A DNA stretch of 64,000 nucleotides from an uncultured Pelagibacteraceae bacterium. GTDB lineage: Bacteria; Pseudomonadota; Alphaproteobacteria; Pelagibacterales; Pelagibacteraceae. The notes beneath the pieces are model-generated. The model had not been told where the DNA came from. It made no database searches and saw only the letters and a program-made list of their open reading frames with translations. Below, one piece after another: positions 25,891-36,687 of the stretch. A program made the translations under genes and the position numbers. Numbering within the stretch: position 1 is the first letter of the stretch; each line of letters starts with the position of its first letter. The stretch lies in contig CACIHO010000001.1 in assembly GCA_902586485.1 (NCBI GenBank), positions 155,774 through 219,773 of the forward strand, read 5' to 3'.

Positions 25891-27392
25891 TAAAAAATCC
25901 CCCTTTTATTATTTTTTTTTAATTTATTTTTTTTTACTTCAATATTTAATTTATGAAGTTGACCAGGTTTTAAATTTTTTAAATTTTGTACTGTTTTTAA
26001 AAAACGATCACTCTCTTTTCTATCTAAAATACCATCAGTTAAAGTTAAAAATTTATTTATATAATTTTCTCTCTTAAACGGTCTAGCACCATATGTATGT
26101 GCGTCCGCTCTATCTAGTTCCTCTGTTATTTTTTTTCCGTTATTAAGTGTCACAACTACTTTAGCTCCAAATGCTTTATTCTTTGGATTGGGATCGTGAT
26201 ATTTCTTTGTCCATTTTTTATCTTCATATGTTTTTATTGATTTCCAAATCTTAATGGTACTTTTCCTGTTTGCTCTAGATTTAGTATAAGATTTAACATG
26301 ATGCCAATCTCCATCTTCCAAGGCTACAGCAAAAATATACATTATAGAATGATCCAATGTTTCTCTACTAGCATTAGGATCCATTTTTTGAGGGTCATTT
26401 GCGCCCGTACCTATTACGTAATGAGTATGATGACTTGTAAAAATATCAATTTTTTTAATAAGTTTTAAACTTGAAATTTTTGTTTTTAGTTTTTTAGCTA
26501 AATCTATTAATGCTTGTGATTGATATTCTGCAGAATATTCTTTTGTATATGTCTCTAAAATAGCTTTTTTACTTTCACCTTTTTTTGGCAATGGGACTTT
26601 GTAGTTAGCTTTTATACCATCCAATATTCTTGCAATTACACTATCCTCACCTTCGTATATCGGACTTGGAGCATCTTCACCTCTCATAGCTCTATCTACA
26701 GCTTCGATAGCAAGCTTGCCTGCATGTGCTGGAGCATAAGCTTTCCAACTTGAAATTTCTCCTTTTCTAGATTGTCTAGTAGATATTGTTGTATGTAGTG
26801 CCTGTTGAACAGCCTGATAAATAGTTTCAGTATTTAATTTTAACATAGTTCCTAATCCAGCAGCCACACTCGGCCCTAAATGAGCAATATGATCGACTTT
26901 ATGCTTATGTAAACAAATTCCTTTAACTAAATTTACTTGTACTTCGTATGCAGTAATTATTCCTTTTAGTAAATCCAATCCACTTTTTTTATTTTGTTGT
27001 GCAACACTTATAAGTGGAGGTATGTTATCACCGGGATGACTATAATCTGCTGCTAAAAAAGTGTCATGAAAATCTAATTCTCTAACTGCGGTTCCATTAG
27101 ACCAAGCTGCCCATTCGCAATCAAATTTTAATTTTGAGTTTACACCAAATATAGTAGCACCATTTTTTCTAGAATGTTTTAACGCCATCTCTCTAGATGA
27201 GATTACTGGCCTTCTATTTAACGAAGCAATTGCAACAGAAGCATTATCAATTATTCTATTAATAACCATTTCGATAGCGTCTTTATTTAATTTAGAATTA
27301 TCACTTGCTATCTCTGCTATTTTCCAAGCAAGCTGTTTCCTCTTTGGAAGATTTATTTTTGATGGATATACTTTAACATTATGTAATAACAA
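25890..27392 (-). CDS. prpD: 2-methylcitrate dehydratase (MmgE/PrpD)
   Basis: This 500-aa MmgE/PrpD protein includes [20 protein letters not shown] and [16 protein letters not shown] near the active site and a C-terminal lid domain. It dehydrates 2-methylcitrate, the middle step of propionate breakdown. It leads the operon prpD-prpB-prpC. No PrpR-type regulator or PrpE propionyl-CoA synthetase is adjacent, so propionyl-CoA probably comes from amino-acid or lipid breakdown. Confidence 0.92.
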   Translation of the reverse strand: MLLHNVKVYPSKINLPKRKQLAWKIAEIASDNSKLNKDAIEMVINRIIDNASVAIASLNRRPVISSREMALKHSRKNGATIFGVNSKLKFDCEWAAWSNGTAVRELDFHDTFLAADYSHPGDNIPPLISVAQQNKKSGLDLLKGIITAYEVQVNLVKGICLHKHKVDHIAHLGPSVAAGLGTMLKLNTETIYQAVQQALHTTISTRQSRKGEISSWKAYAPAHAGKLAIEAVDRAMRGEDAPSPIYEGEDSVIARILDGIKANYKVPLPKKGESKKAILETYTKEYSAEYQSQALIDLAKKLKTKISSLKLIKKIDIFTSHHTHYVIGTGANDPQKMDPNASRETLDHSIMYIFAVALEDGDWHHVKSYTKSRANRKSTIKIWKSIKTYEDKKWTKKYHDPNPKNKAFGAKVVVTLNNGKKITEELDRADAHTYGARPFKRENYINKFLTLTDGILDRKESDRFLKTVQNLKNLKPGQLHKLNIEVKKNKLKKNNKRGIF

Positions 27393-27445
27393 AATAACTC
27401 CTACTTTGTGATTTTGTTTTAATAGTTAAAATAAATTAATCAATA

Positions 27446-28126
27446 TTAAAGATATTGAGTTACAATTTTTTCAATACCTACAAAGTCTTTTATTAAGTGA
27501 TTATGATAAATTTCATCAACATTTTTTTCGGTATATCCGTCTTCTAATAAAATCATTGGAATTTGTGCCGCTTTTGCAGCATTTGCATCCGACTCACTAT
27601 CGCCAATCATAATTGACTTATTTTTACTACCATCTAAAATTTCTATGATTGTTGTTATGTGTCTTGGATCAGGTTTGCAATAATCAAAAGTATTATAACC
27701 AGCAACATACTCAAAGTAATCATATATCCCAATTTTTTTTAGAAGATCTACCGCAAGATGTTCAGTTTTATTAGTACATACAGCCATTGATATATTTTCT
27801 TTTTTACACCAATTTAAAAAATCTTTTACACCAACCATTAGAGTACTTTCATTTAAAATATTGTTTCCATAAAAAGAAATAAACTCATCTGTCATTTCGT
27901 TTTTAATTTTCTCATTAATCGAAATTAATTCTTTTTTAGCCTGGCTCCATATGGATCTACCAATCATTACTCCAGCTCCTTGACCGACAGCACTTTTAAG
28001 TTCGTCAAGAGATTTTGTAGGGTATCCAAATTTCCTCATCACATGGTTATGAGCAAGCATTAGATCAGGTGCTGTGTCCACCAACGTACCATCTAAATCG
28101 AATAAAACTGTAAATTTTTGTTTCAT
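27446..28126 (-). CDS. gph: phosphoglycolate phosphatase-type HAD hydrolase
   Basis: This 226-aa HAD protein has the nucleophile motif LFDLDGTLVDTAPDL at the start, AVCTNKTEHLA (motif II) and IMIGDSESDANAAKAA (motif IV). The alpha-helical cap and length match Gph, which removes 2-phosphoglycolate formed during DNA repair. The substrate is inferred from similarity; several HAD relatives look alike. It is divergent from the glmU-like gene with 69 nt between starts. Confidence 0.85.
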   Translation of the reverse strand: MKQKFTVLFDLDGTLVDTAPDLMLAHNHVMRKFGYPTKSLDELKSAVGQGAGVMIGRSIWSQAKKELISINEKIKNEMTDEFISFYGNNILNESTLMVGVKDFLNWCKKENISMAVCTNKTEHLAVDLLKKIGIYDYFEYVAGYNTFDYCKPDPRHITTIIEILDGSKNKSIMIGDSESDANAAKAAQIPMILLEDGYTEKNVDEIYHNHLIKDFVGIEKIVTQYL

Positions 28127-28195
28127 TTTAAAAGTATTTTAAAGAAATAAATTGTGAATTAATCAATGTATATACTTAATGTAAATCAAATTTAA

Positions 28196-28807
28196 ATGGA
28201 AGTTTTAAATCAAAAAAAACTTAGAGCTAAATTTATAAAGTCAGGAGTAAAGATGGTCGGTCCTGAAACTGTTTTTTTTTCAAAGGATACAAAGATTGGA
28301 AATAATGTAACTATAGAACCATATGTTGTTATTGGCCCTAAGGTCAAAATTGGGAATAATGTAATAATAAAATCTTTTTCACATTTAGAATCTTGTAAAA
28401 TTGAAAATAAGGTTGAGATTGGTCCCTACGCTAGAATAAGACCTAATACAATTTTAAAAGAAGGATCTAAAATAGGTAATTTTGTAGAGATTAAAAAAAG
28501 TACTTTAGGAAATAAATCTAAAATTAACCATTTGTCTTATGTTGGAGATGCACAAATTGGAAACTCAGTAAATATTGGAGCTGGTACAATTACTTGTAAT
28601 TATGATGGAGTAAATAAGAATAAGACAAGAATTAAAGATAAAGTATTTATAGGGTCAAATACCTCTTTAGTTGCTCCAATTACAATAAACAAAGATAGTA
28701 TTGTTGGAGCTGGATCAGTAATAACAAAAAATGTTAAAAAAAAATCTTTAGCATTAACAAGATCGCCACAATTAGAAGTTAACAATTACAAAAGAAAGAA
28801 AAAATAA
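28196..28807 (+). CDS. GlmU-like acetyltransferase domain only (uridylyltransferase domain absent)
   Basis: The 203-aa protein matches only the C-terminal half of GlmU: the linker [19 protein letters not shown], a left-handed beta-helix of hexapeptide repeats, and the active-site region [30 protein letters not shown]. It should acetylate glucosamine-1-phosphate. The roughly 230-residue N-terminal domain that makes UDP-GlcNAc is missing, and no start or fragment of it lies in the 69 nt upstream, so it looks like a clean single-domain gene rather than a frameshift. glmS follows after 3 nt. Confidence 0.88.
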   Translation: MEVLNQKKLRAKFIKSGVKMVGPETVFFSKDTKIGNNVTIEPYVVIGPKVKIGNNVIIKSFSHLESCKIENKVEIGPYARIRPNTILKEGSKIGNFVEIKKSTLGNKSKINHLSYVGDAQIGNSVNIGAGTITCNYDGVNKNKTRIKDKVFIGSNTSLVAPITINKDSIVGAGSVITKNVKKKSLALTRSPQLEVNNYKRKKK

Positions 28808-28810
28808 TTT

Positions 28811-30631
28811 ATGTGCGGAATTATTGGAATATCTAGCAACAAACCTGTTTCGGCAAATATAATTAATTCATTAAAAAAATTAGAATACAGAGGATATGAT
28901 TCTGCAGGTATAGCTACACTTTCAAATGGTGAAATAAATGAAGTAAAATCAGAGGGAAGAGTTGATAATTTAGAAAATAATTTTGATTTAAAAAACTTAA
29001 CAGGAAATATTGGTATAGGACATGTAAGATGGGCAACACATGGAATTCCAAATAGTTTAAATGCACATCCTCATTCTTCTCATAACGTATCTGTAGTTCA
29101 TAATGGCATTATTGAAAACTCTACAATATTAAAAAAACATTTAATTAATAAAGGTCACACTTTCAAATCTCAGACAGATACAGAGGTAATTGTTCATTTA
29201 ATAACAGAACATTTAAAGACTTCAGAATTAGAACAAGCTATTACAAAAACTTTAAAACAACTTCATGGTAGTTTTGCTCTTGGAATTGTTTTTAAAGATA
29301 TGCCAGACTTAATAGTTGGTGCTAGAAGAGGATCACCCTTAGCTGTTGGTTACGGTCCAAATGAAAATTATTTAGGATCAGATTCTTATGCTTTAAAATC
29401 TATGACAAATAAAATTACATATCTTGATGATGGTGAATTTTGCATTGTTAAAAAAGATCAAGTTCTTTATTTCAATGAAGAAGGAAAAAAAGTTAATAAA
29501 AAAATATTAGAACTATCATCAAATGAAGCAAATTATGATAAAGGTGATTTTAAACATTTCATGGCAAAAGAAATTGAAGAACAACCAACAACAATTAAAG
29601 CTGGAATAAAAGAATATTTAGATAATTTTAATAAAGATATAAATATTTTTAATTTTCCTTGGAAAATGGAGGAAATTAATTCAATTACTTTAATAGGTTG
29701 TGGTACAGCATATCATTCTTGTTTAATGGCAAAATATTGGTTTGAAGAGCTTACAAATTTAGACGTTAATATAGACATAGCATCAGAATTTAGATACAGA
29801 AAAAATAGATTTAAAAAAGACGCTTTATATATATTTGTTTCACAATCTGGAGAAACTGCTGATACCTATGCTGCTTTAGATTTATGTAACAAAAATAGAA
29901 TGAAGACATGCTCAGTTGTTAATGTAATTGAGAGTTCAATTGCGAGAGACTCTAAATTTGTATTACCAATTCATTGTGGTCCTGAAATTGGAGTAGCTTC
30001 TACAAAAGCATTTTTAGGACAAATACTTGTCTTATATATTTTAGCATTAAAATTTGGATTTTTGAGACAAGAAATAGAAAAAAAGGAATATCAAATAAAA
30101 ATTAAAGACTTAAAAAGTTTACCTAACTTAATTGAAAAAACATTATTACACGACAATGATATCCAAACAATATCCTCAACTTTTAATGAAGCTAAGGGAT
30201 CAATGTTTTTAGGCAGAGGTTTTTCTTACCCAATAGCTTTAGAGGGTGCGTTAAAATTAAAAGAACTATCATATATTCATGCAGAAGGATATCCAGCTGG
30301 AGAAATGAAACACGGACCATTAGCTCTAATAGAAGAGGGTATACCAGTAGTAGTTTTAGCTCCAAGAGATAATTATTACAAAAAAACTATTTCAAATATG
30401 CAAGAAGTTATTGCCAGAGGTGCGAAAGTATTATTAATAACAAATAAAAGCAAAGATGAAGTTGTCTCTGAAAATATTTGGGAAACAATTGAAGTTGAAA
30501 ATACCAATGATGACTTACTTCCTTTTTTGTTAACTATACCCATTCAAAAATTAGCTTATTATTCAGCTCTAAAAAAAGGTTACGATATTGATAAGCCTAG
30601 AAATTTGGCTAAATCTGTCACTGTTGAATAA
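28811..30631 (+). CDS. glmS: glucosamine--fructose-6-phosphate aminotransferase (isomerizing)
   Basis: This 606-aa enzyme starts MCGIIGIS, with Cys2 as the glutaminase nucleophile after Met removal. It has the RWATHG and HNGIIEN motifs of the N-terminal domain, two SIS domains (SQSGETADTYAAL, STKAFLGQ) and the C-terminal DKPRNLAKSVTVE signature. It makes glucosamine-6-phosphate for cell wall and LPS. It lies 3 nt after the GlmU-like acetyltransferase gene, forming an amino-sugar operon. Confidence 0.97.
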   Translation: MCGIIGISSNKPVSANIINSLKKLEYRGYDSAGIATLSNGEINEVKSEGRVDNLENNFDLKNLTGNIGIGHVRWATHGIPNSLNAHPHSSHNVSVVHNGIIENSTILKKHLINKGHTFKSQTDTEVIVHLITEHLKTSELEQAITKTLKQLHGSFALGIVFKDMPDLIVGARRGSPLAVGYGPNENYLGSDSYALKSMTNKITYLDDGEFCIVKKDQVLYFNEEGKKVNKKILELSSNEANYDKGDFKHFMAKEIEEQPTTIKAGIKEYLDNFNKDINIFNFPWKMEEINSITLIGCGTAYHSCLMAKYWFEELTNLDVNIDIASEFRYRKNRFKKDALYIFVSQSGETADTYAALDLCNKNRMKTCSVVNVIESSIARDSKFVLPIHCGPEIGVASTKAFLGQILVLYILALKFGFLRQEIEKKEYQIKIKDLKSLPNLIEKTLLHDNDIQTISSTFNEAKGSMFLGRGFSYPIALEGALKLKELSYIHAEGYPAGEMKHGPLALIEEGIPVVVLAPRDNYYKKTISNMQEVIARGAKVLLITNKSKDEVVSENIWETIEVENTNDDLLPFLLTIPIQKLAYYSALKKGYDIDKPRNLAKSVTVE

Positions 30632-30666
30632 ACTTAAAACTCTGTTAAAACACTTTCTAGTTGAAT

Positions 30667-32046
30667 ATGAAAAGTTGGAAAAAAAATAGTTGGAGAAAAT
30701 ATCCTGTTAAACATATTCCAGAATATCCAGATAAAAAAGAACTGGATAAAGTTTTGGATAAGATAGGAACATTTCCACCGTTAGTATTTGCTGGAGAAAC
30801 AAGACATCTTAAAAGTCAATTAGCTGAAGTTGTAGACGGAAAAGCATTTTTACTTCAGGGTGGGGATTGTGCTGAAAGTTTTGCAGAATTTAATCCAGAC
30901 AATATTAGAGATACGTTTAAACTAATGTTGCAGATGTCGTTAGTTTTAACTTACTCAGCTTCATTACCAGTCGTGAAAGTTGGGAGAATAGCTGGACAGT
31001 TTTCAAAACCAAGAAGTGCGCCTACAGAAGTGAAAGATGGTGTAGAACTGCCAAGTTACTTAGGTGACAACATAAATGCAATGGAATTTACTAAAAAAGC
31101 AAGGGTTCCAGATCCCAAAAGATTGTTTAAAGCTTATTCTCAATCAGCTGCAACTCTTAATCTTATTAGAGCTTTCTCAAAAGGAGGTTTTGCAGATTTA
31201 AATAAAGTTCATTTATGGAATTTAGATTATATTAAAAAAAGTTCTCAAGCTAAAAAATTTAAAGATCTCGAAGATAAAATTGCTGATGCTATAGCTTTTA
31301 TGAGAGCTTGTGGAATTACCTCAGATTTTAATAATAGATTGTATACAGTGAATTTTTGGACATCACATGAAGCTTTATTACTACCTTTTGAAGAGTCTAT
31401 GACAAGAACAGACTCTACTACAGGAGAGAATCATGATACATCAGCTCATTTTGTTTGGATAGGAGATAGAACTAGACAGTTAGATGGTGGTCATGTTGAG
31501 TTTTGCAGAGGAATAGAAAATCCAGTAGGTATAAAATGTGGACCAACTTTAAAAGCTGATGATTTAATTAATCTTTGTAATCGTATTAATCCGAAGAATG
31601 AAAAAGGCAAAATCACTTTAATTTCTAGATTTGGTGCTGATAATGTTTCAAAATTTTTACCAAAATTAATTAGAGCTATAAAAAAAGAAGGATTGAACGT
31701 GATCTGGTCGTGTGATCCATGTCATGGAAATACCATTAAAGCTGCAACAGGATTTAAAACAAGACCATTCAATAGTGTTTTAAAGGAAGTTAAAGAAGTC
31801 TTTGCATGCCATCAAAGTGAAGGAAGTTATGCAGGAGGTTTACATATTGAGTTGACTGGTCAAGATGTAACTGAGTGTATAGGAGGTGCTCAAAAAATAT
31901 CTGAAAAAGATTTATCTTCCAGATACCACACTCACTGTGATCCAAGACTTAATGGAAATCAAGCTTTAGAATTAGCATTTTTAATATCAGATGAGATTAA
32001 AAAGAATAGCTCGTATTCAAAAAATGCAGACAGAGCGGCATCTTAA
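30667..32046 (+). CDS. 3-deoxy-7-phosphoheptulonate synthase, class II
   Basis: This 459-aa plant-type (class II) DAHP synthase has AFLLQGGDCAESF, KVGRIAGQFSKPRS, WIGDRTRQLDGGH and the C-terminal metal site SRYHTHCDPRLN. It joins PEP and erythrose-4-phosphate at the start of aromatic amino-acid synthesis in the cytoplasm. The track uses an upstream TTG, but the ATG at 30667 (MKSWKKNSW) is the better start. Confidence 0.95.
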   Translation: MKSWKKNSWRKYPVKHIPEYPDKKELDKVLDKIGTFPPLVFAGETRHLKSQLAEVVDGKAFLLQGGDCAESFAEFNPDNIRDTFKLMLQMSLVLTYSASLPVVKVGRIAGQFSKPRSAPTEVKDGVELPSYLGDNINAMEFTKKARVPDPKRLFKAYSQSAATLNLIRAFSKGGFADLNKVHLWNLDYIKKSSQAKKFKDLEDKIADAIAFMRACGITSDFNNRLYTVNFWTSHEALLLPFEESMTRTDSTTGENHDTSAHFVWIGDRTRQLDGGHVEFCRGIENPVGIKCGPTLKADDLINLCNRINPKNEKGKITLISRFGADNVSKFLPKLIRAIKKEGLNVIWSCDPCHGNTIKAATGFKTRPFNSVLKEVKEVFACHQSEGSYAGGLHIELTGQDVTECIGGAQKISEKDLSSRYHTHCDPRLNGNQALELAFLISDEIKKNSSYSKNADRAAS

Positions 32047-32084
32047 TACATTGTAAAATTATTAATAATAAATAACTTCTAATT

Positions 32085-32822
32085 ATGACACCTAAAGAAA
32101 AAGTTAAATTTATCTCCAATTGGATCAAAAACTATGCAGAAAATATGCCAACAAAAGCGGAGTCGTTAGTAATCGGTATATCTGGAGGAATTGACTCATC
32201 AGTATCGAGTACACTTAGTGCCATGACTGGAATAAAAACTATTGTTTTATCTATGCCAATCAAACAAAAATCACATCAACATGATTTAAGTATAAAGCAT
32301 CAAGAATGGTTAGTAAAAAATTTCAAAAATGTTGAAGCGCATACAATTAATTTAGACGAGTTATTTTTAGCATTTAATGCAAGCTTATCAAAATTTGATA
32401 ATGAACATGGTATGGCTAATTCAAGAGCCAGACTAAGAATGACCACTCTTTATCAGGTAGCTGCAGCTAATAAAGGAATTGTTGTAGGAACGGGAAACAA
32501 AGTTGAAGATTTTGGTGTTGGATTTTATACTAAGTATGGTGATGGTGGAGTTGATATTTCACCAATAGCTGATTGTAATAAAACACAAGTCTGGGAATTA
32601 GGAAAAGAACTAGGGATTTTGCAGGAGATTATAGATGCACCTCCAACTGATGGATTGTGGGACGATGGTAGAACTGACGAAGGTCAACTTGGTTTAAAAT
32701 ATGATGAATTAGAAGAAGCTATGGAGAATCCAAATTCACCGAATCGTGTAAAATACGAAAACATTAGAAAACAAAATATGCATAAAATGGAGCCCATTCC
32801 TGTGTGCATAATTCCAAATTAA
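32085..32822 (+). CDS. nadE: NAD synthetase, ammonia-dependent
   Basis: This 245-aa protein has the ATP-pyrophosphatase P-loop GISGGIDSSVS near residue 31 and GTGNKVEDFGVGFYTKYGDG, the NadE substrate segment. It has no glutaminase (nitrilase) domain, so it should use free ammonia to convert deamido-NAD to NAD in the cytoplasm. It is slightly shorter than E. coli NadE (275 aa). cysS follows in the same direction. Confidence 0.92.
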   Translation: MTPKEKVKFISNWIKNYAENMPTKAESLVIGISGGIDSSVSSTLSAMTGIKTIVLSMPIKQKSHQHDLSIKHQEWLVKNFKNVEAHTINLDELFLAFNASLSKFDNEHGMANSRARLRMTTLYQVAAANKGIVVGTGNKVEDFGVGFYTKYGDGGVDISPIADCNKTQVWELGKELGILQEIIDAPPTDGLWDDGRTDEGQLGLKYDELEEAMENPNSPNRVKYENIRKQNMHKMEPIPVCIIPN

Positions 32823-32867
32823 TCAAATAGATTCACAAATCTATAATTTAAGTATATTTCTTCAACT

Positions 32868-34223
32868 ATGAGTTTAGATATTTTTTTAACAAATAATCTT
32901 ACTAATAAAAAAGAAAAATTTATTCCTCAAGATAAAAACAATGTAAGAATGTATGTTTGTGGCCCAACTGTTTATGATGATCCACACATTGGTAATGCTA
33001 GACCAGTTGTTGTGTTTGATATCCTTTTTAAAATTTTAAAAAATGAATATCCAAAAGTAACCTATGTCAGAAATATTACAGATGTTGATGATAAAATAAT
33101 AAAATCATCAAAGGAAAATAATATCTCTATTTTGGACCTTACAAAACAAATTACTCAAAGCTTTAACAATGATTGTGTTTATCTAAATTGTGAAAAACCA
33201 AATCATGAACCTAAAGCTACTGAGCATATTTCTGAGATGATAGAAATGATTTCTGAATTAATTAAAAAAGGATTTGCATACGAAAATAAGAAGCATGTTT
33301 ATTTCGAGGTAAAAAAATTTGAAGATTATGGTCAACTATCAAATAAAAATTTAGATGAATTGCTTGCAGGATCAAGAATTGAAGTAAGTGATAATAAAAA
33401 AAATCCTGAAGATTTTGTTCTATGGAAACCATCAGAATCAGATGAGCCATCATGGGACTCTCCCTGGGGAAAAGGAAGACCTGGTTGGCATTTAGAATGT
33501 TCAGCAATGTCTAAAAAATATTTAGGAAAAGAATTTGATATTCATGGAGGAGGTGTTGATTTGTTATTTCCTCATCATGAAAATGAAATTGCTCAATCAA
33601 GATGCGCAAATGGTAGTAAGGTATTTGCTAATTATTGGTTGCATAACGCTTTTATAACAATGTCCAATGAAAAAATGGCAAAATCTCAAGGTAATATTTT
33701 AAAAATTAAAGATTTTAGAAATAATAAAAGCGGTCAAATTTTAAGATTGGCTTTAATGAGTGCACATTATCGACAGGCACTTGATTGGAATGATAAACTT
33801 TTAGAAGATTGTGAAAACACAATTAGTAAATGGTATAATGTTTATTTAAACATTGAGACAAAACTTGAAATTTCAAACGAAATTCTAAAACCTCTTTTCG
33901 ATGATTTAAACACACCAGGCTATATCGCTAATTTACATAAATTATATGAGAAAGCTTCAAAAGGTTCTGATGAAGATAAAAGACTGTTTGTTACCGCATG
34001 TAATTTTATCGGATTATTGAATGAAACCAAAGAGGATTGGCTGAAATTTAAGAAAAGCAAGCTATCAATTTCTGAAAATGAAATTTTGATTAAAATAAAC
34101 CAGAGAAATGAAGCAAGAGTTAACAAAAATTATAATGAAGCTGATAAAATAAGAGATGAGCTTTTAGACAAAGGTGTTTTAATAGAAGATAAAGATGGTA
34201 AAACCGTCTGGAAATTTAAATGA
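32868..34223 (+). CDS. cysS: cysteinyl-tRNA synthetase
   Basis: This 451-aa class I synthetase has the zinc-binding Cys in MYVCGPTVYD, the HIGH-type HIGNARP motif, GWHLECSAM, HENEIAQS and the KMSKS-equivalent KMAKSQGN. It attaches cysteine to tRNA-Cys. Length matches bacterial CysS. It overlaps cimA by 4 nt (ATGA). Confidence 0.97.
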   Translation: MSLDIFLTNNLTNKKEKFIPQDKNNVRMYVCGPTVYDDPHIGNARPVVVFDILFKILKNEYPKVTYVRNITDVDDKIIKSSKENNISILDLTKQITQSFNNDCVYLNCEKPNHEPKATEHISEMIEMISELIKKGFAYENKKHVYFEVKKFEDYGQLSNKNLDELLAGSRIEVSDNKKNPEDFVLWKPSESDEPSWDSPWGKGRPGWHLECSAMSKKYLGKEFDIHGGGVDLLFPHHENEIAQSRCANGSKVFANYWLHNAFITMSNEKMAKSQGNILKIKDFRNNKSGQILRLALMSAHYRQALDWNDKLLEDCENTISKWYNVYLNIETKLEISNEILKPLFDDLNTPGYIANLHKLYEKASKGSDEDKRLFVTACNFIGLLNETKEDWLKFKKSKLSISENEILIKINQRNEARVNKNYNEADKIRDELLDKGVLIEDKDGKTVWKFK

Positions 34224-35821
34224 ATAAAGATCGGTTATATATTTTTGATACAACATTACGTGATGGTGCACAGACTCAAGGTGTAGATTTTTCAATAGAT
34301 GATAAAGAAAAGATATCATCCTCTCTAGATACTTTAGGAGTTGATTATATAGAGGGAGGATGGCCTGGGGCAAATCCTACAGATACTGAATTTTTTAATA
34401 AGGATCATAACTTTAAATCAGCAAAATTAACCGCATTTGGTATGACAAAAAAAAAAGAACATAGCGCTGAGAATGATCCAATGTTATCTTCATTATTAAA
34501 TTCAAAAAGTTCATCGGTATGTTTATTTGGTAAATCATGGGATTTTCAAGTAGATATTGCTCTTGGTATCTCAAATGATGAAAATCTTTTAAATATTAGC
34601 GAAAGTGCAAAACATATAGTTAAATCTGGTAAAGAATTCATGTTTGATGCAGAACATTTCTTTGATGGGTACAAATCGAATCCTGAATATGCAATTTCTT
34701 GTTTAAAAGCTGCCTATGACAATGGTGCTAGATGGGTTGTTTTATGTGATACGAATGGTGGAACTCTTCCTCATGAAGTAGCTAAAATTGTTAAAGATGT
34801 TGTTAAACATATTCCTGGTAAAAATTTAGGAATTCATGCACATAACGATACTGAAAATGCAGTAGCTAATAGTCTAGTTGCTGTTCAAGCAGGAGTTAGA
34901 CAAGTTCAGGGCACATTAAATGGATTAGGAGAAAGATGTGGAAATGCTAATTTAGTATCACTAATTCCAACGTTTTTTTTAAAAAAAGATTTTTATGAAA
35001 ATTATGAATTAAATATTAAACGTGAAAATTTAAAAAATTTAACTCAATGTTCGAGATTATTAGATGAATTATTAAATAGAAAACCAAATAAACATCTACC
35101 TTATGTTGGTGCTTCAGCTTTTTCACACAAAGGTGGCATGCATGTTTCTGCTGTTCAAAAAGATCCAAAAACTTATGAACATGTTAATCCTGAAGAAGTT
35201 GGAAATTCACGAAATATAGTTGTCTCTGATCAATCTGGACAATCAAATATTATGTCTAGATTAAACCTTATCGGAATAAACGTTGAAAAAAGTGATCCAA
35301 AAATTAAAAAACTTTTGGAAGAGGTCAAAGATAGAGAGTTTATTGGTTACAGTTATGATGGTGCTGATGCATCCTTTGAGTTATTAGCTCGAAGATTAAT
35401 GGGTGAGATACCAAGATATATTTCTATTAATGAATATGATGTTTCGGTAAAGAAAGATAATGCAGGAGAAATAGTTTCATATGCAAAAGCTCAATTAGAA
35501 GTAGATGGAGATAAAATTGTGTGTGAAGGACAAGGAAATGGACCTGTTAATGCTCTAGATAATGCAATTAGAAAGAATGTTAACAAGCTTGCTAAATATT
35601 CAGAGTATTTAAAAGATTTAAGACTTGTAGATTACAAAGTTAGAATTTTAAACACTGGTACTGAAGCTGTAACAAGGGTTAGTATTGAAAGTACAGATTC
35701 TAAGGGTGTTAATTGGTTTACTATTGGAGTATCACCAAATATCATTGATGCATCTTTCAAAGCTCTTGTTGATAGTTTAGATTATAAGTTATTTAAGGAT
35801 AAAGCTCCTGGAAGTTCGTAA
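34220..35821 (+). CDS. cimA: citramalate synthase
   Basis: This 533-aa protein of the isopropylmalate/homocitrate synthase family has the metal and substrate motif DTTLRDGAQTQG, the HAHNDTENAVANSL metal site and a long C-terminal regulatory domain. The DTTLRDGAQ form and length match the (R)-citramalate synthase branch, which joins pyruvate and acetyl-CoA for isoleucine synthesis without threonine. Substrate choice is inferred. It overlaps cysS by 4 nt, and the DUF1989 gene starts 2 nt after it. Confidence 0.9.
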   Translation: MNKDRLYIFDTTLRDGAQTQGVDFSIDDKEKISSSLDTLGVDYIEGGWPGANPTDTEFFNKDHNFKSAKLTAFGMTKKKEHSAENDPMLSSLLNSKSSSVCLFGKSWDFQVDIALGISNDENLLNISESAKHIVKSGKEFMFDAEHFFDGYKSNPEYAISCLKAAYDNGARWVVLCDTNGGTLPHEVAKIVKDVVKHIPGKNLGIHAHNDTENAVANSLVAVQAGVRQVQGTLNGLGERCGNANLVSLIPTFFLKKDFYENYELNIKRENLKNLTQCSRLLDELLNRKPNKHLPYVGASAFSHKGGMHVSAVQKDPKTYEHVNPEEVGNSRNIVVSDQSGQSNIMSRLNLIGINVEKSDPKIKKLLEEVKDREFIGYSYDGADASFELLARRLMGEIPRYISINEYDVSVKKDNAGEIVSYAKAQLEVDGDKIVCEGQGNGPVNALDNAIRKNVNKLAKYSEYLKDLRLVDYKVRILNTGTEAVTRVSIESTDSKGVNWFTIGVSPNIIDASFKALVDSLDYKLFKDKAPGSS

Positions 35822-35823
35822 GG

Positions 35824-36687
35824 ATGAAAATTAAAAAATTTTCAGAAAAACCATCTGATCTAAAAGATAGAATAGGAGCTAAACCAATAGTTTGTTACCC
35901 AAATACTAATATTGAAGAAAAAAATTTAAGTATTTTACATACCGCTCGGGAACACTTGGTTAAAAAAGAGGAAGTTATAATACCTCCAAGAGATGCAAAA
36001 ACGTTTGAAGTTAAATTTGGTGAGTTTTTTAGAATTGAAAGTGTAGAGGGACCTCAAGTAGGTGATTTAAATTTATTTAATTTAAATAATTTAGAGGAAA
36101 AATTCTACTCAGGAAAAACAAGAGCACTCTATGGAACTCATCTTTCAGTTGGAGATAAAATGTTTAGTAGTTTTCCATATCTTAGATCTTTAGCTACTAT
36201 AACTTGGGACACTTTAGATTGGTATGATTATGATAAAGATGGAGGGTCGGTTCATGATGTCATTGGTACAAGATGTGATCCTTATACATCAAAACTTTTG
36301 AGTGATAATGATTATCATTATTGTTGCCATTCAAATTTAACAAGAGCTTTGATTAAAGAAAAAAATATTCAATTAGATCATGCAGAAAAAATAGTTCATG
36401 ATGTATTAAATGTATTTATGTTAACTGGATTTACCAATGATACTAAACAATACTTTATGAAAGCAAGCCCTGTTAGACCTGGTGATTATTTAGAGTTTTT
36501 TGCCGAAACAGATTTATTAGGTGCTCTTTCTGCTTGCCCAGGTGGTGATTGTGGTTCAGAACATTCATCCGATGCAGCAAAATGTTATCCATTAAAAGTT
36601 TCTACTTGGACAGTAGATCCAAAATATTTAAATGACATTAAACCATCAGCTATTTCCAATTATAACAGAAATCATGGCATAGATTAA
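35824..36687 (+). CDS. DUF1989 (urea carboxylase-associated) family protein
   Basis: This 287-aa cytoplasmic protein has VEGPQVGDLNLFN, conserved cysteines and histidines in HYCCHSNLTRAL, and CPGGDCG near the C-terminus, the pattern of DUF1989 proteins found beside urea carboxylase or guanidine-related genes. No urea carboxylase lies here. Instead it is packed between cimA and an RNA methyltransferase, overlapping the latter by one base. Function unknown; the Cys/His pattern suggests a metal site. Confidence 0.85.
   Translation: MKIKKFSEKPSDLKDRIGAKPIVCYPNTNIEEKNLSILHTAREHLVKKEEVIIPPRDAKTFEVKFGEFFRIESVEGPQVGDLNLFNLNNLEEKFYSGKTRALYGTHLSVGDKMFSSFPYLRSLATITWDTLDWYDYDKDGGSVHDVIGTRCDPYTSKLLSDNDYHYCCHSNLTRALIKEKNIQLDHAEKIVHDVLNVFMLTGFTNDTKQYFMKASPVRPGDYLEFFAETDLLGALSACPGGDCGSEHSSDAAKCYPLKVSTWTVDPKYLNDIKPSAISNYNRNHGID

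Noticed and set aside
28127-28195. Frameshifted remnant of the GlmU N-terminal domain
   Set aside because: The gap is only 69 nt and A+T-rich, with no residual nucleotidyltransferase motif; the gph gene lies beyond on the other strand.
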